Of a DNA stretch of 64,000 nucleotides, positions 1 through 11,296 are shown in pieces; the first letter of the stretch is position 1, and every line of letters starts with the position of its first letter. Below the pieces are notes generated by a model. That model saw nothing but the letters and a program-made list of their open reading frames with translations, ran no database searches and had not been told where the DNA came from. The DNA comes from Phlyctochytrium arcticum. Lineage: Eukaryota; Chytridiomycota; Chytridiomycetes; Chytridiales; Chytridiaceae. The position numbers and the translations under genes are program-made. The DNA lies in the NCBI GenBank assembly GCA_025602905.1, contig JAHLKI010000018.1, positions 434,001 to 498,000 on the forward strand, given 5' to 3'.

Positions 1-948
1 GCTGTCGGAATAATTATGTCTCCTTCGATATGATGGCCGTCGTCTGGATCCGACTTGAGCAGCGGGGACAGGCGATGGCAATGAGCTGGTCGATGACATT
101 GTGGGTGATGAGCAACTGGACGAAACTTTGCTGAGATCAACATCAATTTCTGCATCTCCTTTGTTCAGTAGTCGCAGTAAGGCCGTATGCATCAAGTCAC
201 CGGGGGATGATGCCTCTCTTGTAACAACTTTGGCCACATGAAGACGGACCTGCCATTCAGCTTTCAGGCGGGTCGATTCAACTCGAAAGAGAAGAGCCAT
301 TCGCCATCTCTGGCAGGAGGAGCACAAGTCATCATCAGGCGAGGAAGCTGGGGAGGGCACGCTATCCTTTTCTTGAATAGCTTGTAGCAGCCCTTGCAAT
401 TCTTGCGCAAACTCGCTACCCTTTCCACAAGGTAATTCCACCGCATACGATTCCCATCCGCTGCGAGCTGCCCTCGCAGATATCTTTGTAAGCTTCAAGG
501 ACAGCTTCGTATTCCATTTGTTCAACGAGACAGCCGCGCTCAATGCCCTTTTTTTCGATGGCAAGACCCGAATAGAAAGGAGCCCATGCAAGATATTTGT
601 CGCAGAGTCCACTCGAATGTCCTGAACTTCATAATCTCCATTGGCCAAACTTGGGATTTCGCTAAAGGACAGGATATAAAAGTTGTGGTATGTTGGCTTG
701 CTGGTGCTGGTGCTGGTGCTGCTCTCGTCTGCCCCTTCTTCAACCGAACCGTCAGAGCCCACCGCCGGTGCTGGGAGTTCTTCGGTTAGAACAATGCGGG
801 TAACAACTTCACTTTTCTCGTAGGGGATGATAACGTTTTGGTCCAAGTTCACCTTGACCCTTTGCACACTCGGTCTGCGGGATGCTGAAAGGATGCTTGG
901 TCGTGGCTGAACTAGGACGTTTAGATCTGTGGGTAGTTGTGCAGTCAT
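1..948 (-). CDS. Unknown protein, N-terminal 316 residues, runs off left edge
   Basis: An uninterrupted reading frame starts at the ATG at 948-946 and stays open to base 1, so the stop and possibly later exons lie outside the window. An in-frame TGA lies six bases upstream of this ATG, which supports the start. The protein begins MTAQLPTDLNVLVQPRPS. It has a Ser/Thr run (STSTSTS) near residue 85, then a region of alternating hydrophobic residues around FYILSFSEIPSLANGDYEVQ and KLSLKLTKISARAARSGWES that could be a beta-rich, PH-like fold, then a Ser/Pro-rich part. I do not recognise a family. Coding character is supported by 316 codons without a stop and low-complexity protein-like composition. 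The next gene is in tandem on the same strand. Confidence 0.7.
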   Translation of the reverse strand, partial: MTAQLPTDLNVLVQPRPSILSASRRPSVQRVKVNLDQNVIIPYEKSEVVTRIVLTEELPAPAVGSDGSVEEGADESSTSTSTSKPTYHNFYILSFSEIPSLANGDYEVQDIRVDSATNILHGLLSIRVLPSKKRALSAAVSLNKWNTKLSLKLTKISARAARSGWESYAVELPCGKGSEFAQELQGLLQAIQEKDSVPSPASSPDDDLCSSCQRWRMALLFRVESTRLKAEWQVRLHVAKVVTREASSPGDLMHTALLRLLNKGDAEIDVDLSKVSSSCSSPTMSSTSSLPSPVPAAQVGSRRRPSYRRRHNYSDS

Positions 949-1279
949 TCTTGTTCAAGGATAACATGCGAGGAAGCTCATTTTTTGTAGTACTAATCGG
1001 GGACTTGTTGTCGCCGGGTGGAGGATCAAGGAAAAGAGACGATGCCCGGGTATTTGGAATGAATTTCTACGGTGGAATGAGGAGCATGTTACCATAAATA
1101 TCATCCATCCATCTCGTCGATCTGTTTATGAGCAGCCTCAGAGTATAAAAGCAAGACGGACTAGAATTCCAGCAACATCAGACTCGAAACCCAAAACATT
1201 TATGGTATTAGAAACTACATGAAAGTACAATACACACACACATAGAAGTCTACTAATTATATACAATGGATACATGTCA
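949..1279. other. Intergenic spacer
   Basis: Spacer between two tandem minus-strand genes. It should hold the promoter of the left-edge gene and the 3' end of the DUF1206 gene. I see no further gene or repeat. Confidence 0.5.
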
Positions 1280-2403
1280 CTATCGCCGTTGAACCATCTC
1301 TGTAGCATTGTCAATGACATTCGGACGCCGATATGGTTTGCCCGATGGCGGAGGCGTTGGGAAATGACGGAAATAGGAGCAAATGAGAGCAAAGAATCCA
1401 TAAAATGTCACCAAGATTCCGATAATCATCATGCAGATTGTTCCAAGCTTTGTTGATAGGAGTTGCATCAGACCATCGGATATAGCATCCCCACTTTGTC
1501 GTACAGGACGTGCGAGTGCTTTGAACATGAGAACTGCCACAAATACGAAGATTCCAGCTCGTCCCAAGTAGCCAATGTGCCCAGTCACCAGCAGTAGCCA
1601 CTTCACATACTTTGACTGACATTTTTTCCAATCGATCTCAAAGTGCCATTTTTTGGTCAAGGCGTTCTGTAATTGGGTGAGTGTGGCTATCGAGAATGCA
1701 ACCCCAAGCAAAACCAGGCCTGCTCGTCCGAGGGCATTGTCACGCCAGCAATTGGGATAACAACTTGGTTCTGATGAGCGCAGTCGCGCAATTAGGATTT
1801 GGAGAATGTAGTAAGAGTAGGCGGAATAGACACCCCCAGAAACAAACGGAGCCAGCCGGAAAGAGAAGAAATTTTTAAACTTGGAGAAGGTGCGGTCGCG
1901 TCCTTGGAAAGTAAGGGCCTCCCAGAATCGCCAGATAGCATAACACCATAGTGCTAAGAGTAGGATGACCAGCAATCCCGTGCCAGCCGGAAAAGTACCA
2001 ATCAAGAGAAATGCGCCCTGCGGGATACGAGAAAGTTTGAGTCAAATGATGCTTAAAAATGAAGACCACTAAGACGTACCTTGGGACTTTGTTCCAAGTT
2101 TTCGTCCTCGTGCAGACGGCTAGCCGAGGCGCATGTCATGCCGCCAATGAACCCATACACCAAACCCTTTGCGCCAAAACCGACCCGCCCAATAACTGCT
2201 TCCATAGACTTCCATTTCCTGCTGACCCCATGTGGATTCTTGAGCCGGAAAAGAAACTGGCAATGCGGGGGACACCAGTTGTATGTGAATGATTCTGTCC
2301 GATTGCGCTGTCTGGGTGGGTCTAAATCGTCAATGCGGACTTTGATGGCTCCAGCGGGGTCGGTGGTGGGAGAGGGGATAGGTCGTGGGGGTTTGCCAAA
2401 CAT
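1280..2403 (-). CDS. DUF1206-family multi-pass membrane protein
   Basis: Two exons, 2403-2080 and 2017-1280, joined over a 62-nt GT-AG intron in phase 0, give 353 residues. The ATG at 2403-2401 is the first in frame; the open frame extends upstream but without an ATG. The protein has a short Pro-rich cytosolic start, then repeated paired membrane segments with the family's Gly-rich R-x-G-F-x-A-K-G-L-V-Y-G signature (RVGFGAKGLVYGFIGG, ALGRAGLVLLGVAF, YLGRAGIFVFVAVL). DUF1206 proteins are six-segment membrane proteins built from three such repeats; their function is not established. A TATA-like stretch lies upstream around 2440-2455. The domain call rests on the repeated G-R-x-G motifs and the number of hydrophobic segments. 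Confidence 0.75.
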
Positions 2404-2993
2404 TATTGTGGGGGTATCAACCTCCAAGGGTGCTGGATATATTAATTCTATATAGGGTGGATCCGCAGGTGGCTATGTCGAAGGATATTTTTATTTCTGG
2501 GTATTCCTGGCGACTTTGACGTTTTTATAAAGGAAATATTTTTGCGGCCAAGCGGGCCTTTCAAACTTTTGGAAGTGATGTCATTGCGTCGGAGGTCGTG
2601 GAGGTCGGCCGTTTCACAAAAAGCGCAGGCGGCACAGTCATGCAGCGGGCTGCGGAGCCAGTGGGAATCCTGGGTTTCAGGCTTTCAGCTCATAGCCAAA
2701 AGATTTATTCAAAGTGGTCGTACCTGGCGATTTGATAATATGAAGTAGGTATGGGAAAAAATGGCAGGATAGATTTACTGTTCAAGATGAGGTTGGAGAA
2801 AAATAGATGTACCGTTTCTTGCCGCTTTGATAAACTCAAGCGTTAGGTAACTATTTTTAGCATTCAATTTATGAAAATAACCTTGTTATGCTGCTTCTAT
2901 GATGAAAAAATGGTTTCAAAAATCTTTCTGGCCCTTAGACCAGTTTAGTTGCTTGCCACTTATAAAAATCTGTATCCAAAAGTACTGTAGTCT
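2404..2993. other. Divergent promoter region
   Basis: 590 bp between the divergent DUF1206 and F-box/LRR genes. It should contain both promoters; no other gene is seen. Confidence 0.45.
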
Positions 2994-4253
2994 ATGTCAA
3001 TTCTGAATCAGGACGTGCTAGAAAACATTTTCGCTGGATTCAAGGCGCTTCCGGAAGGGTCTGGCCTTCTCACAACGCACGACTTGTTCAATTGTGCATT
3101 GGTCTGCAAAAAGTGGGCCGCAATCGTTGTTCCGGAAATCTGGCGAACCTACATATAACCATCGGCGACCGTTTCTCACGCTTACAGCTTCTTGTCCATG
3201 CCATCCACTCAAATCCGGATCAGGCACGACGGACACAAACTCTAGATATCCACGCAAAGTTTGGTGGAATTGTCTGGGGGGAGGACCCGGGATTGGAAGT
3301 GCCACTCTGGGATGAGTTTGTCCAAAATCTAAGGCTGCTTGCCTCCTGCATCAAGCACTTCGAGAACGTTCGCAAGGTATTTCCTTTCTAAAAAATATCA
3401 TTTTTCTTCCATTCTCACCCAGCAATAGGTCAAAATTTGGTTGAGTGCACCTGTGGGGTACGTCGACGAGGAGCTACAATGGCAGGCATTGGGGCAGTTG
3501 GAACATATTCTGCCCAATCTTAGTCATGTACCCAACATGGGTTTGGTGCTCGACTCGACGACCATTCAGCTTCTTATCCGTAGGATGTCCCTACTCGGCA
3601 CCAATCTAAGATCTTTAACGTTACGAGGCGGTTGGGAAATAGAAAGTGACCTAGCCAATTTCCTGGGATTATGTCCTCCGCTGCGCTATTTGTCCCTTGA
3701 AGACTGTGAGCTGGGAAGCAGAGTATGTGATGCTATTGCTCGTAGACATGGAAAAACTTTGAACGTGCTACGACTGGGACTGAATCCTCTCACGCTTCAT
3801 GAATCGCAAACCCTATGCCGGACCTTGGATTCTTGCAAGGCTATCAAGCGGCTTTACTGGACTTCTCCTTCATTCGACCCGAGCCATATTCCAAACTACC
3901 AAACAAACTTTGACCCGCCCCCCGACTTAACAAAGCTTCACTTAAATGGAGTGTCCCTCTCCGCCGACTTCTGGAAAAAACTCTGCGCCGCGGCTCCAAA
4001 ACTGACAGAACTCAATATCGCCGACACAAACATTGACGACGCGTCTCTCTTAAATGTACTTATTACCCTCGGGTCCACTCTAAGAGAACTGGACCTGTCG
4101 AATTGTCACCTCCTAACTTACCACAGTTTGCGGTGTATCGCGCAGTACACACCCAATTTGCGCAGTCTCAGATTCACAACGCCCACATGCGACGTCTCAC
4201 CAATAACCACACATCCTCCAAATGCTTGTCCTCCTGTACCTGTTCAGTGCTGA
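2994..4253 (+). CDS. F-box/leucine-rich-repeat protein, frameshifted in exon 1
   Basis: Likely substrate adaptor of an SCF ubiquitin ligase. The ATG at 2994 opens an F-box (VLENIFAGF, then FNCALVCKKWAAIVVPEIWR). This frame ends at TAA at 3156-3158, but the protein continues in the +2-shifted frame with ITIGDRFSRLQLLVHAIH. Removing one TA from ACATATAACC at 3151-3160 restores one frame. Exon 1 is 2994-3376, a 52-nt intron follows (3377-3428), and exon 2 is 3429-4253. Exon 2 carries leucine-rich repeats (LRSLTLRGGW, LRYLSLEDCEL, LNVLRLGLNPL, LTELNIADTNI, LRELDLSNCHL) and ends in a Pro-rich tail. No other lesion is seen, so either the lesion is young or the two bases are a sequencing error. Confidence 0.7.
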
Positions 4254-4729
4254 CCACCATATATTTGGACATTACCCACATAACATACTTTTATATAACG
4301 CATTTACTGTAAGCAGCGGATAATCTCGCGCGACGAGCGTTGAATTTGACAGCCGCTTCCAGCATTGTCAACATTTCGCGGCAGTCAAATTCATTCTTTG
4401 TCATACAGGCCTGCGTGATGCGCAGCATTGTATGGAAACGTTTGTCGATCGGGATTTTGCTTGCTGCATAGTGTACTTTTTTCAACTGTCAGCTGTTGTC
4501 TGTGTAGTATCATACATATAAATCCGCACTTCAAAAAACCAGTGAGTGAACGAGGATACTTAAAAATTATCTTGTTCAAGGATGTTAGTAAACTATGCTG
4601 AGAGAAGGCTACGTATTGCGTCCCGCAACAGTGAAAACCAAGAATGGACTATGATTAAAAAACAAAGTTTGGCCAAAGAGAGGCCTCAAAATAGCAAGCA
4701 TGGAACATTGCTGCTATTAGAAACTCAAT
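4254..4729. other. Convergent intergenic spacer
   Basis: 476 bp between the 3' ends of the convergent F-box/LRR and FHA-RING genes. Short open frames here have no recognisable content. Confidence 0.45.
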
Positions 4730-6506
4730 TTATTGACTAGCCTGAACGGCCGAATCAACGTCTTCTTCATCATGTGTAGTGGTTTGTCTTTCGTCTTGAG
4801 ATCGCAATGCGAAATCTCCATTGTCGGGAGACGCTGATAGGGCCGGTCCTGATTCGACTACTGTAGCGTTCCGTTTCATTCCAACTACAGAAGGCCGCTC
4901 TGTTCCAGCCACAGATGGCCGTTCTGCGTGGGAATCCGTGTCGGCCGCAAGCTCAGCATTTGCCATTTGAGATTGCGAGCTGTTAAGGGATTCTTCCCGT
5001 AGAGGAATGGGCGGGGGTGACATGGAGCTACCCAGTGAAGAGGGTGAAGGTGGCGTGTCATCGTGGCTATCACGACCTCCTCCACGTCGTAACAGGGCAT
5101 TGATTTTGCTGGTTATACTTGCTCGTCGTTTCACAGTTGGACCGGCAGGAGATGTCGCTGTCATGATTGGAGGTGGGGCAGAGTCTTGGGCACGTCTTCG
5201 CGGACCAGAATCGGTAGCCACTGGAATTGGGGTACTTCGACCCGAGGTTGTAGCTGACTCTGGTGATGTGGCTGCTGCATGAGGGGTTCCCACACTATCA
5301 TTTCGGGGGGTCATGTCTCCACTCCCGCCTGAAGATGTAGCACCTTGTTGCAGCCGCGCGAGTACGGTGTTGGCCACCGCCGAGATGGTCGCATCTGGGT
5401 GGTCCTGGGCATCACTTGCCCGCAACTGCCCCATTTTTCGACCTGTGCCGTCTGCAGTAGCGGTTGTCGGATCCTTGCCTTCTTCCTCGTCAAACAGACT
5501 GTCCATACTGACTGACGCAGCCAGATTGGCAACTTGTCGACACATGGGGCATTGGAACATGGCAGATTGAGCCAGTAGGCTATGAACACATTTGTAGTGG
5601 TAGCAATGGGAACAAGGCGCGATAAATAGGGCTTGAAAGGGACCGATGGCACCAATGCAAATACAGCAGTCGGTAGTGGTCGACTCATCCGCGGCTTGCT
5701 CATTGGTAGCGGAGGCATAGGGATTGGCAGCCACCAGCAGCATTTTGAGAGCAGTTCGAAACCTGAAAAATTTAACTATGTCAAATAATCACGATTTTTT
5801 TTTTACAAACGGCAGATATAATACCTGGCGGGATTTGCTTTCCGTCGCTGCGCTTGTACCCATGACTGGTCATAAAACCCAACACGCACCATAACACTTT
5901 TATACACATCTGTGCGAAATCCTTTTTAATCAAAAATCTTTTGCGCGAAGAGAACTGAAATAAAATGAAATTACCATCTGGCTTGCCCTTATAATCTATT
6001 CCAAACTGCAACACGTCGCCTTCTTTCAAAGGGTATGGGCGACTTTCCTTGCCGGAAGGACTGAGACGCATTTTGTTCAAGAATGTACCGGAAGAACTCC
6101 CAATATCTTTTACATATATCTGGGATAACATCCGAATAAGTATAGTTTTTTTTAACAGCACACCCAAAATGAAAAGGCCTCTCACCTGGCCATCCTTGAC
6201 CCACATCTCTGCATGAATTCGACTGACAACTTTACTGGCGTACCAGATATCATTATCGGTAGGAGGCTTCGAGCCTTTCGCTATCGTTGGCTGCCCATCC
6301 CGAATAACCTGTCGGCCAATTCGTACCCGCATCCCCTCTTCAAATTTGCGCTCAACGACATCGCCCAGCGCAGGTCGGCCGACCGTATCACTGTGCGGGA
6401 TGAGTTGAATGTGAATGATGCCCGCTTCGGGTTGGAGACTGCTGCTGCCTTCAGGGGTATCTGGTTGAGTGAGGGAGCCGGTTGGCGATGTTGCCGAGGC
6501 GGCCAT
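4730..6506 (-). CDS. Dma1-like FHA-RING E3 ubiquitin ligase
   Basis: Four exons (6506-6186, 6119-5975, 5909-5825, 5762-4730) with 62-66-nt introns encode 527 residues. An N-terminal FHA phosphothreonine-binding domain (about residues 40-165) has the conserved RIGRQVIRDGQ, SKVVSRIHAEMW and KDIGSSSGTFLNK blocks. A linker (GFYDQSWVQAQRRKANPAR) typical of the Dma family leads to a RING finger at about 215-262 (CCICIG, PCSHCYHYKCV, CPMCRQ). The Dma1/Dma2/Chf1 family links mitotic checkpoint and septin control to ubiquitylation. The Ser/Thr/Pro-rich C-terminal 260 residues are longer than in yeast homologues and look disordered. Domain order and near-invariant linker residues make this assignment strong. 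Confidence 0.92.
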
Positions 6507-7257
6507 AACCTTGGGCTGCTTGGAAAACTTTTCAAGATGATGGCTCGCTTCGCTTTTTGCTTCTTCTAGCTACTATCCTCCACAACCGTCCTTCAAAAGT
6601 TGCAAAAAGACCTTTGGACCGGAAAATTGACCAAAACAGCTTTGTAGACGGAATTGGTACAGACGGAAAAACCGCAGATTTTTATTTTCCTATACACCTT
6701 GTCGAAATAATCACCGGGTCGCCCCTCCTCCGCGGATCCCCATTTCCTTAAACTTCCTTTAAACTTGTTGCTTACCATATAGCTCGTATTGTTTTTGCAG
6801 CTTTCCAAAACACCATGATTCAAAAAGCTGAATTCGATGTCGATAAAAATAGCTCATTTTTACAACGTTGGTGTTTGTGTAGAGAGAGCACTTTTCGACT
6901 GAATGGTAGTGAACACTGAAAAATAAATTAACGTTCTATTCTAGCTGTTCCTTCGGAAAAAGTTGGCATGTCACAAGAGCATGGATGCTCATCAGATTGT
7001 TGAGCATATTATTTTGCTGCCAATACCAAATGAACAAAGTGATGGAGAAATTCTATTCTCTGGTTCCCACCCCAAAGAATTAAGAGATACTTTCTTGAAT
7101 GCTTTGAATTGACTTCAATGAATTGTTTTAGTTAGAATCGTTTTGTGTGGAAACATGGATCCCACACGTCACGAAAGCCCCAGTCCAAGCCTGAAAGTCA
7201 AAGCAATGAAAAACGCCAGAACTACTCCGACATTGCAAGATCAGATCGCACCAAAAC
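6507..7257. other. Divergent promoter region
   Basis: 751 bp between the divergent FHA-RING and aldo/keto reductase genes. It should hold both promoters; I see no RNA gene or repeat. Confidence 0.4.
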
Positions 7258-8082
7258 ATGGAAACACGACTACCCCGCATGATCTATGGTACAGCCTGGA
7301 AGAAAGAGAGAACCACCACCTTGGTCCAAAAGGCCTTGCAAGCAGGGTTCCGCGCCATTGACACGGCCTGCCAGCCAAAGCACTATCAGGAACCTTTGGT
7401 CGGAGCCGGCATTGCTGCCAGCGGCATTCCTCGCGAGTCGCTGTTTTTACAAACAAAATTTACCTCACTCGATGGTCAAGATCCGTCTTCGGTGCCATAC
7501 GATCCTCAGGCCGAACTAGAAGATCAAATTCGGCAGTCGTTTCAAAAATCGCTGCAAAATTTGCAAACAGACTACATCGATTCCTATCTCCTACATTCGC
7601 CCATGCCTACGCTGGAGCAGACCATTCAGGCATGGCGGGTGTTGGAAGGTTTTCATGATGCAAAGCAGATTCTTCACCTCGGCCTGTCGAACACGTATTC
7701 GCTCAGTTTTCTAAAATCGTTTCATGCGGCTGTTCGCGTCAAACCGTCTTTCCTGCAAAATAGGTTTTATGGTGAAACGGGGTGGGACGCCAATATTCGG
7801 GCATGGTGTGCCCAGCCCGACATCAACATCCGTTACCAGTCGTTTTGGACCTTGACTGGTAACCCAGCCGTATTGCGTTCATCGCTGTTCCGAACCATTG
7901 CGGCTGAAAAAAAGTGCAGTGTCGAACAGGTTTTATACAAGGCATTGGTAGATTCAGGGGTTATTCCGTTGAATGGAACGACTAGCGAGGAGCATATGAC
8001 CCAAGATCTGGCGGTGCTGGACTGGCCGCCATGGGATGCCGATACTGTGCGCCAACTCCTAGCCTTTTCCAATGGGAACTAG
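7258..8082 (+). CDS. Aldo/keto reductase
   Basis: Single exon, 274 residues, ATG at 7258. NAD(P)H-dependent carbonyl reductase of the AKR TIM-barrel superfamily. The catalytic tetrad is visible: Asp35 in FRAIDTACQP, Tyr43 in KHYQEP, Lys67 in LFLQTKFTS and His113 in YLLHSPMPTL. The order is normal for the family, but the protein is short (most are 280-330 residues) and the cofactor-binding C-terminal part is abbreviated (GVIPLNGTTSEEHM). The substrate cannot be told from sequence. The lack of introns contrasts with most neighbours. Confidence 0.88.
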   Translation: METRLPRMIYGTAWKKERTTTLVQKALQAGFRAIDTACQPKHYQEPLVGAGIAASGIPRESLFLQTKFTSLDGQDPSSVPYDPQAELEDQIRQSFQKSLQNLQTDYIDSYLLHSPMPTLEQTIQAWRVLEGFHDAKQILHLGLSNTYSLSFLKSFHAAVRVKPSFLQNRFYGETGWDANIRAWCAQPDINIRYQSFWTLTGNPAVLRSSLFRTIAAEKKCSVEQVLYKALVDSGVIPLNGTTSEEHMTQDLAVLDWPPWDADTVRQLLAFSNGN

Positions 8083-8656
8083 CTACTAGCTTTAACATAG
8101 GAGCAACGTAAAATGTTCCAATGTTTTTCTCGATTTACGGCATATACTGTACTTACCTAGTTTTTTGCACGAAAATGTACTACACCACATACAAATCCCA
8201 CTATGCGCTTGCCTCATCCAAAGTCGAGTCTATCCGCTTTCTATGTCTCGTTCTTTCATCCCCGTGAAACAAATACTACATGAACAGGGTAAAAAGAACG
8301 CGTCCCAAAAATATATGATGATGAAACGCGTTCTGGTCAGGTCCTACTGTCGATCTAGGGCAACAAAGTACAGTGTCAAAAGTTTGTGACTATGACCCAT
8401 GTCGTCAACAAAGATTATTGGCTATGCTGACGATCAAAGCGTTTTGGGGCAGTTGCATTCGGGGCCCCTTCGATGGCCTAAAAACTCAGATATATCTGAG
8501 ATGGAGAGGTTGGCATCATGGTTTTCCCGATGCTAATTTCCTCAACAAAAAAACCACACGACGGATACGATTTTCACTCGACAGTCAGAGTGGCCTCTGC
8601 GCAGGGATAGATTATAGAATAGACGGGTCGATTAGATTAGATTTAGAGTTATAAAG
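8083..8656. other. Intergenic promoter region
   Basis: 574 bp upstream of the membrane glycoprotein gene. Contains ACGCGT at about 8299 and 8326 but no recognisable gene. Confidence 0.4.
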
Positions 8657-11296
8657 ATGGCGGGGAGGTGGCAGCAATGGATGATGGTTGCTGGCATTTT
8701 GATGGGAATGGTGGGTGGGGGTATGGGCAGTCAGGACCTGAACGGGCGTGGTCTCCTATCATCGTTGAAGAAAGGTAAACTTATTTTTTGGTTCTTTTGT
8801 GTGTCGACAAAGTACTAAATCATCATGATCGTTTGATCCCAGATTTGACCAACAACCCACTCCCCATCTCTCTTCTCAAGCTCTCACCACCTAAACTTGC
8901 CGTCGACTTGATTGGTTGGCATGTTGTCGCACCCCCCGTCATGGACCACGAGCAAACCTCCTGGCACGTCCTCTCCAATTCCTCAACATTACAATCCCAC
9001 CAATTGAAACTCGCCCAAGTCTCGTATGACTCGCAAGTCGAGCCGGCGCTGACCCAGATTATTCATATTCCCGGGGTGTACGATTTGGCAGGGTCATCAT
9101 CAGCTTCGGGAAGCATGACCGACTTGTTTTCGCTGTCGATGGTCAGACAGCAGGCAGCTGAGGCGAGCGAGACGGGACAGATGGAGTATTCGTTGGCGCT
9201 TTTGTGGCCTGTTCAAGGGCAAGGGCCGACTACTCATGGGAATCAGACAACCACCACCATTATGGCCGCATTCCAATCCCTGACGCAAAATGCTACTTTT
9301 CAACTTATTGAGGCAAAAGGAACGCAGGCCACAACCAAATTTCAAGTCATGACTGTCCCAGATCAGGGTACCCTGTACATCCTAGGATCCGATGACAGTA
9401 AGTCCCTCCATCCCCAAAACCCTTTACACTCGAAAATTCTAACTTTTTTGATGAATAGAGAAAGAAACCTGCCTGCATCAATTCCGTACAAAGTTGCGAG
9501 GAACTGTCGAGCAATTTTGTAAAGGATTAGGCAGGGACTACCCTGTCATCACGTCCGTCTCTCGCCGCGAAAGCGTGGACCGTGTTCCTATTTTTTATTT
9601 CGCGGGTGCGGAAACATCTGTTGTGGCAAGTACATGGGCGGATCTCCCCTTAAAAAAGCAAAAGGTCGCGCAAACTCCCACATCAGAAGCTGTCATTCCA
9701 ACACCAACGGTAACTTCAACAAAGGGCATTCCTACAGCTGCGGCATCCCCAACGGTAACTTCAACCAAGGGCATTCCGACAGCGGCGGCATCCCCCATAT
9801 CAAAACCGATTGTGCCTACTTCATCCCCCACGACATCTCCAGCAGCGGTACTTGCTGCTACGACCGTAAAAGGCCTCCCAAATTCATGGGATGCCCCTGT
9901 AGCAACCATCGGAACATTTTCTCTATCCATTGTCGACGGATCATTTAAGCCTCTATGGACCTACAACGCGCCAAACCCCATCGCGTATATAGGCGACGAT
10001 CCACGGCGAGGTTGGATTTACGTGCGTAGCGACATGTTACCCGTTCCCGATCCACCCTTGCCCGCACAATTTTACCAATCCAATTCATTTGACTCGACAC
10101 CCGTCTTGGAAGGCACATTAACCGTATTGAGTAATACGACCGGGAAACCTATCTCCAACCTGGTTTCTACAAGTGGTACACTGAGATGCGGAACAACACC
10201 CATCCTGGCCTCGGGCAATGGTTTCATTCTCGTTACGACCCATGACTACCTCACAAGTTACTCTATCGGAAGCAATGACACGGTGGATGTGGAATGGACA
10301 TTACAGGTCCCTCCCGAAATGTTCCCACCCGTTTTCACACCTGTGCTCCATCCGTCAGGGTACGGTGTCATTCTTGGCGACAGTATATTCCTGAACACGA
10401 CTGCGATCGATCTTGCGGTAGCCAACCGGATTTCACCCGGGGCGCTGCCTGGCATGTCCAATCTGGTCTTGGCCATTCTGGTCGGGGCATCGGCTGTCAT
10501 TCTGATCGTGGGAGCGGGGGTATACTGGCGGAGACAACGAATTGGCATGGCCAAGCGGTATCGGAAAAACAAGGTAGAAAAAGGGGGAGGAGCTGGCCCG
10601 GAAGAGCACCAAGCCATCGAATCCCTGATTCGGAAAACCCGGCCTCGGAGTTCTCTACTCATCATCATTTCCAACAAGCTGAAAAGCGGCCCCCCAAACC
10701 CAAAAGACCGACGAATCCCACACTCTGACGACCACGAAGTATTCAGCCCGGAGCCATCCACCGACCGACTCAGTGAAGCCCTCGATGTGCGCAGTAAGCA
10801 AAAAATGACCGATGCCGCTGCTAATTGTCGGGAAATGATGTCCATTTCGTTACCGAGAAGCCAAACTTTTTCGACAACTACGACGACGCCGTCAATTAGT
10901 CTGCCCCCGACCCTGCGAAGGACACGGCAGCAGCAGAAAGGAAAGGAGAGAGTAGAGAGTGGACATGGTAGGATGCGCACGTACCCATCCTTTCGAGCCA
11001 TAAAGACGGTGAATACCCGGGTCCATCCTCAATCTCCTCAATCGCCAGCCCATAACCAGGTATTCCGCACCCTAGTACGAAATTCATCCCTCGAGTCTCC
11101 TTTCCCCACTGTGATACCCCACTTCTCAGACCACTACCGCACCCCCACGCCCACAACATCCTGCCTAGCCGTCCCTCCCAAGGATTATTTTCCAGTCGGA
11201 TCATACTCCCAACCCCCCTATGTCTACATTCCACCTTCTTCGCCCAGCCATGCGCTGATCAGCCCCTCACCCACATCACCTCATAACATTCACTAA
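8657..11296 (+). CDS. Single-pass membrane glycoprotein, unknown function
   Basis: Three exons (8657-8774, 8843-9397, 9459-11296; introns 68 and 61 nt) give 836 residues. The start is supported by a signal-like N-terminus (MVAGILMGMVGGGMGSQ). A large outer region carries many N-x-S/T sites and a Thr/Ser/Pro-rich stretch with a tandem repeat of TVTSTKGIPTAAASP near residues 280-310. It is followed by a second outer domain (FSLSIVDGSFKPLWTYNAP, RRGWIYVRSDMLPV). One transmembrane helix (NLVLAILVGASAVILIVGAG) is followed by a basic stop-transfer YWRRQR and a ~260-residue Ser/Pro-rich cytosolic tail. The layout resembles a type I surface or ER receptor, but no kinase or other catalytic domain is present. 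I do not recognise the family. Confidence 0.8.

Noticed and set aside
8295..8335. Two ACGCGT sites upstream of the membrane glycoprotein
   Set aside because: ACGCGT appears throughout the window at roughly chance frequency, including inside coding exons, so these alone do not indicate cell-cycle control.
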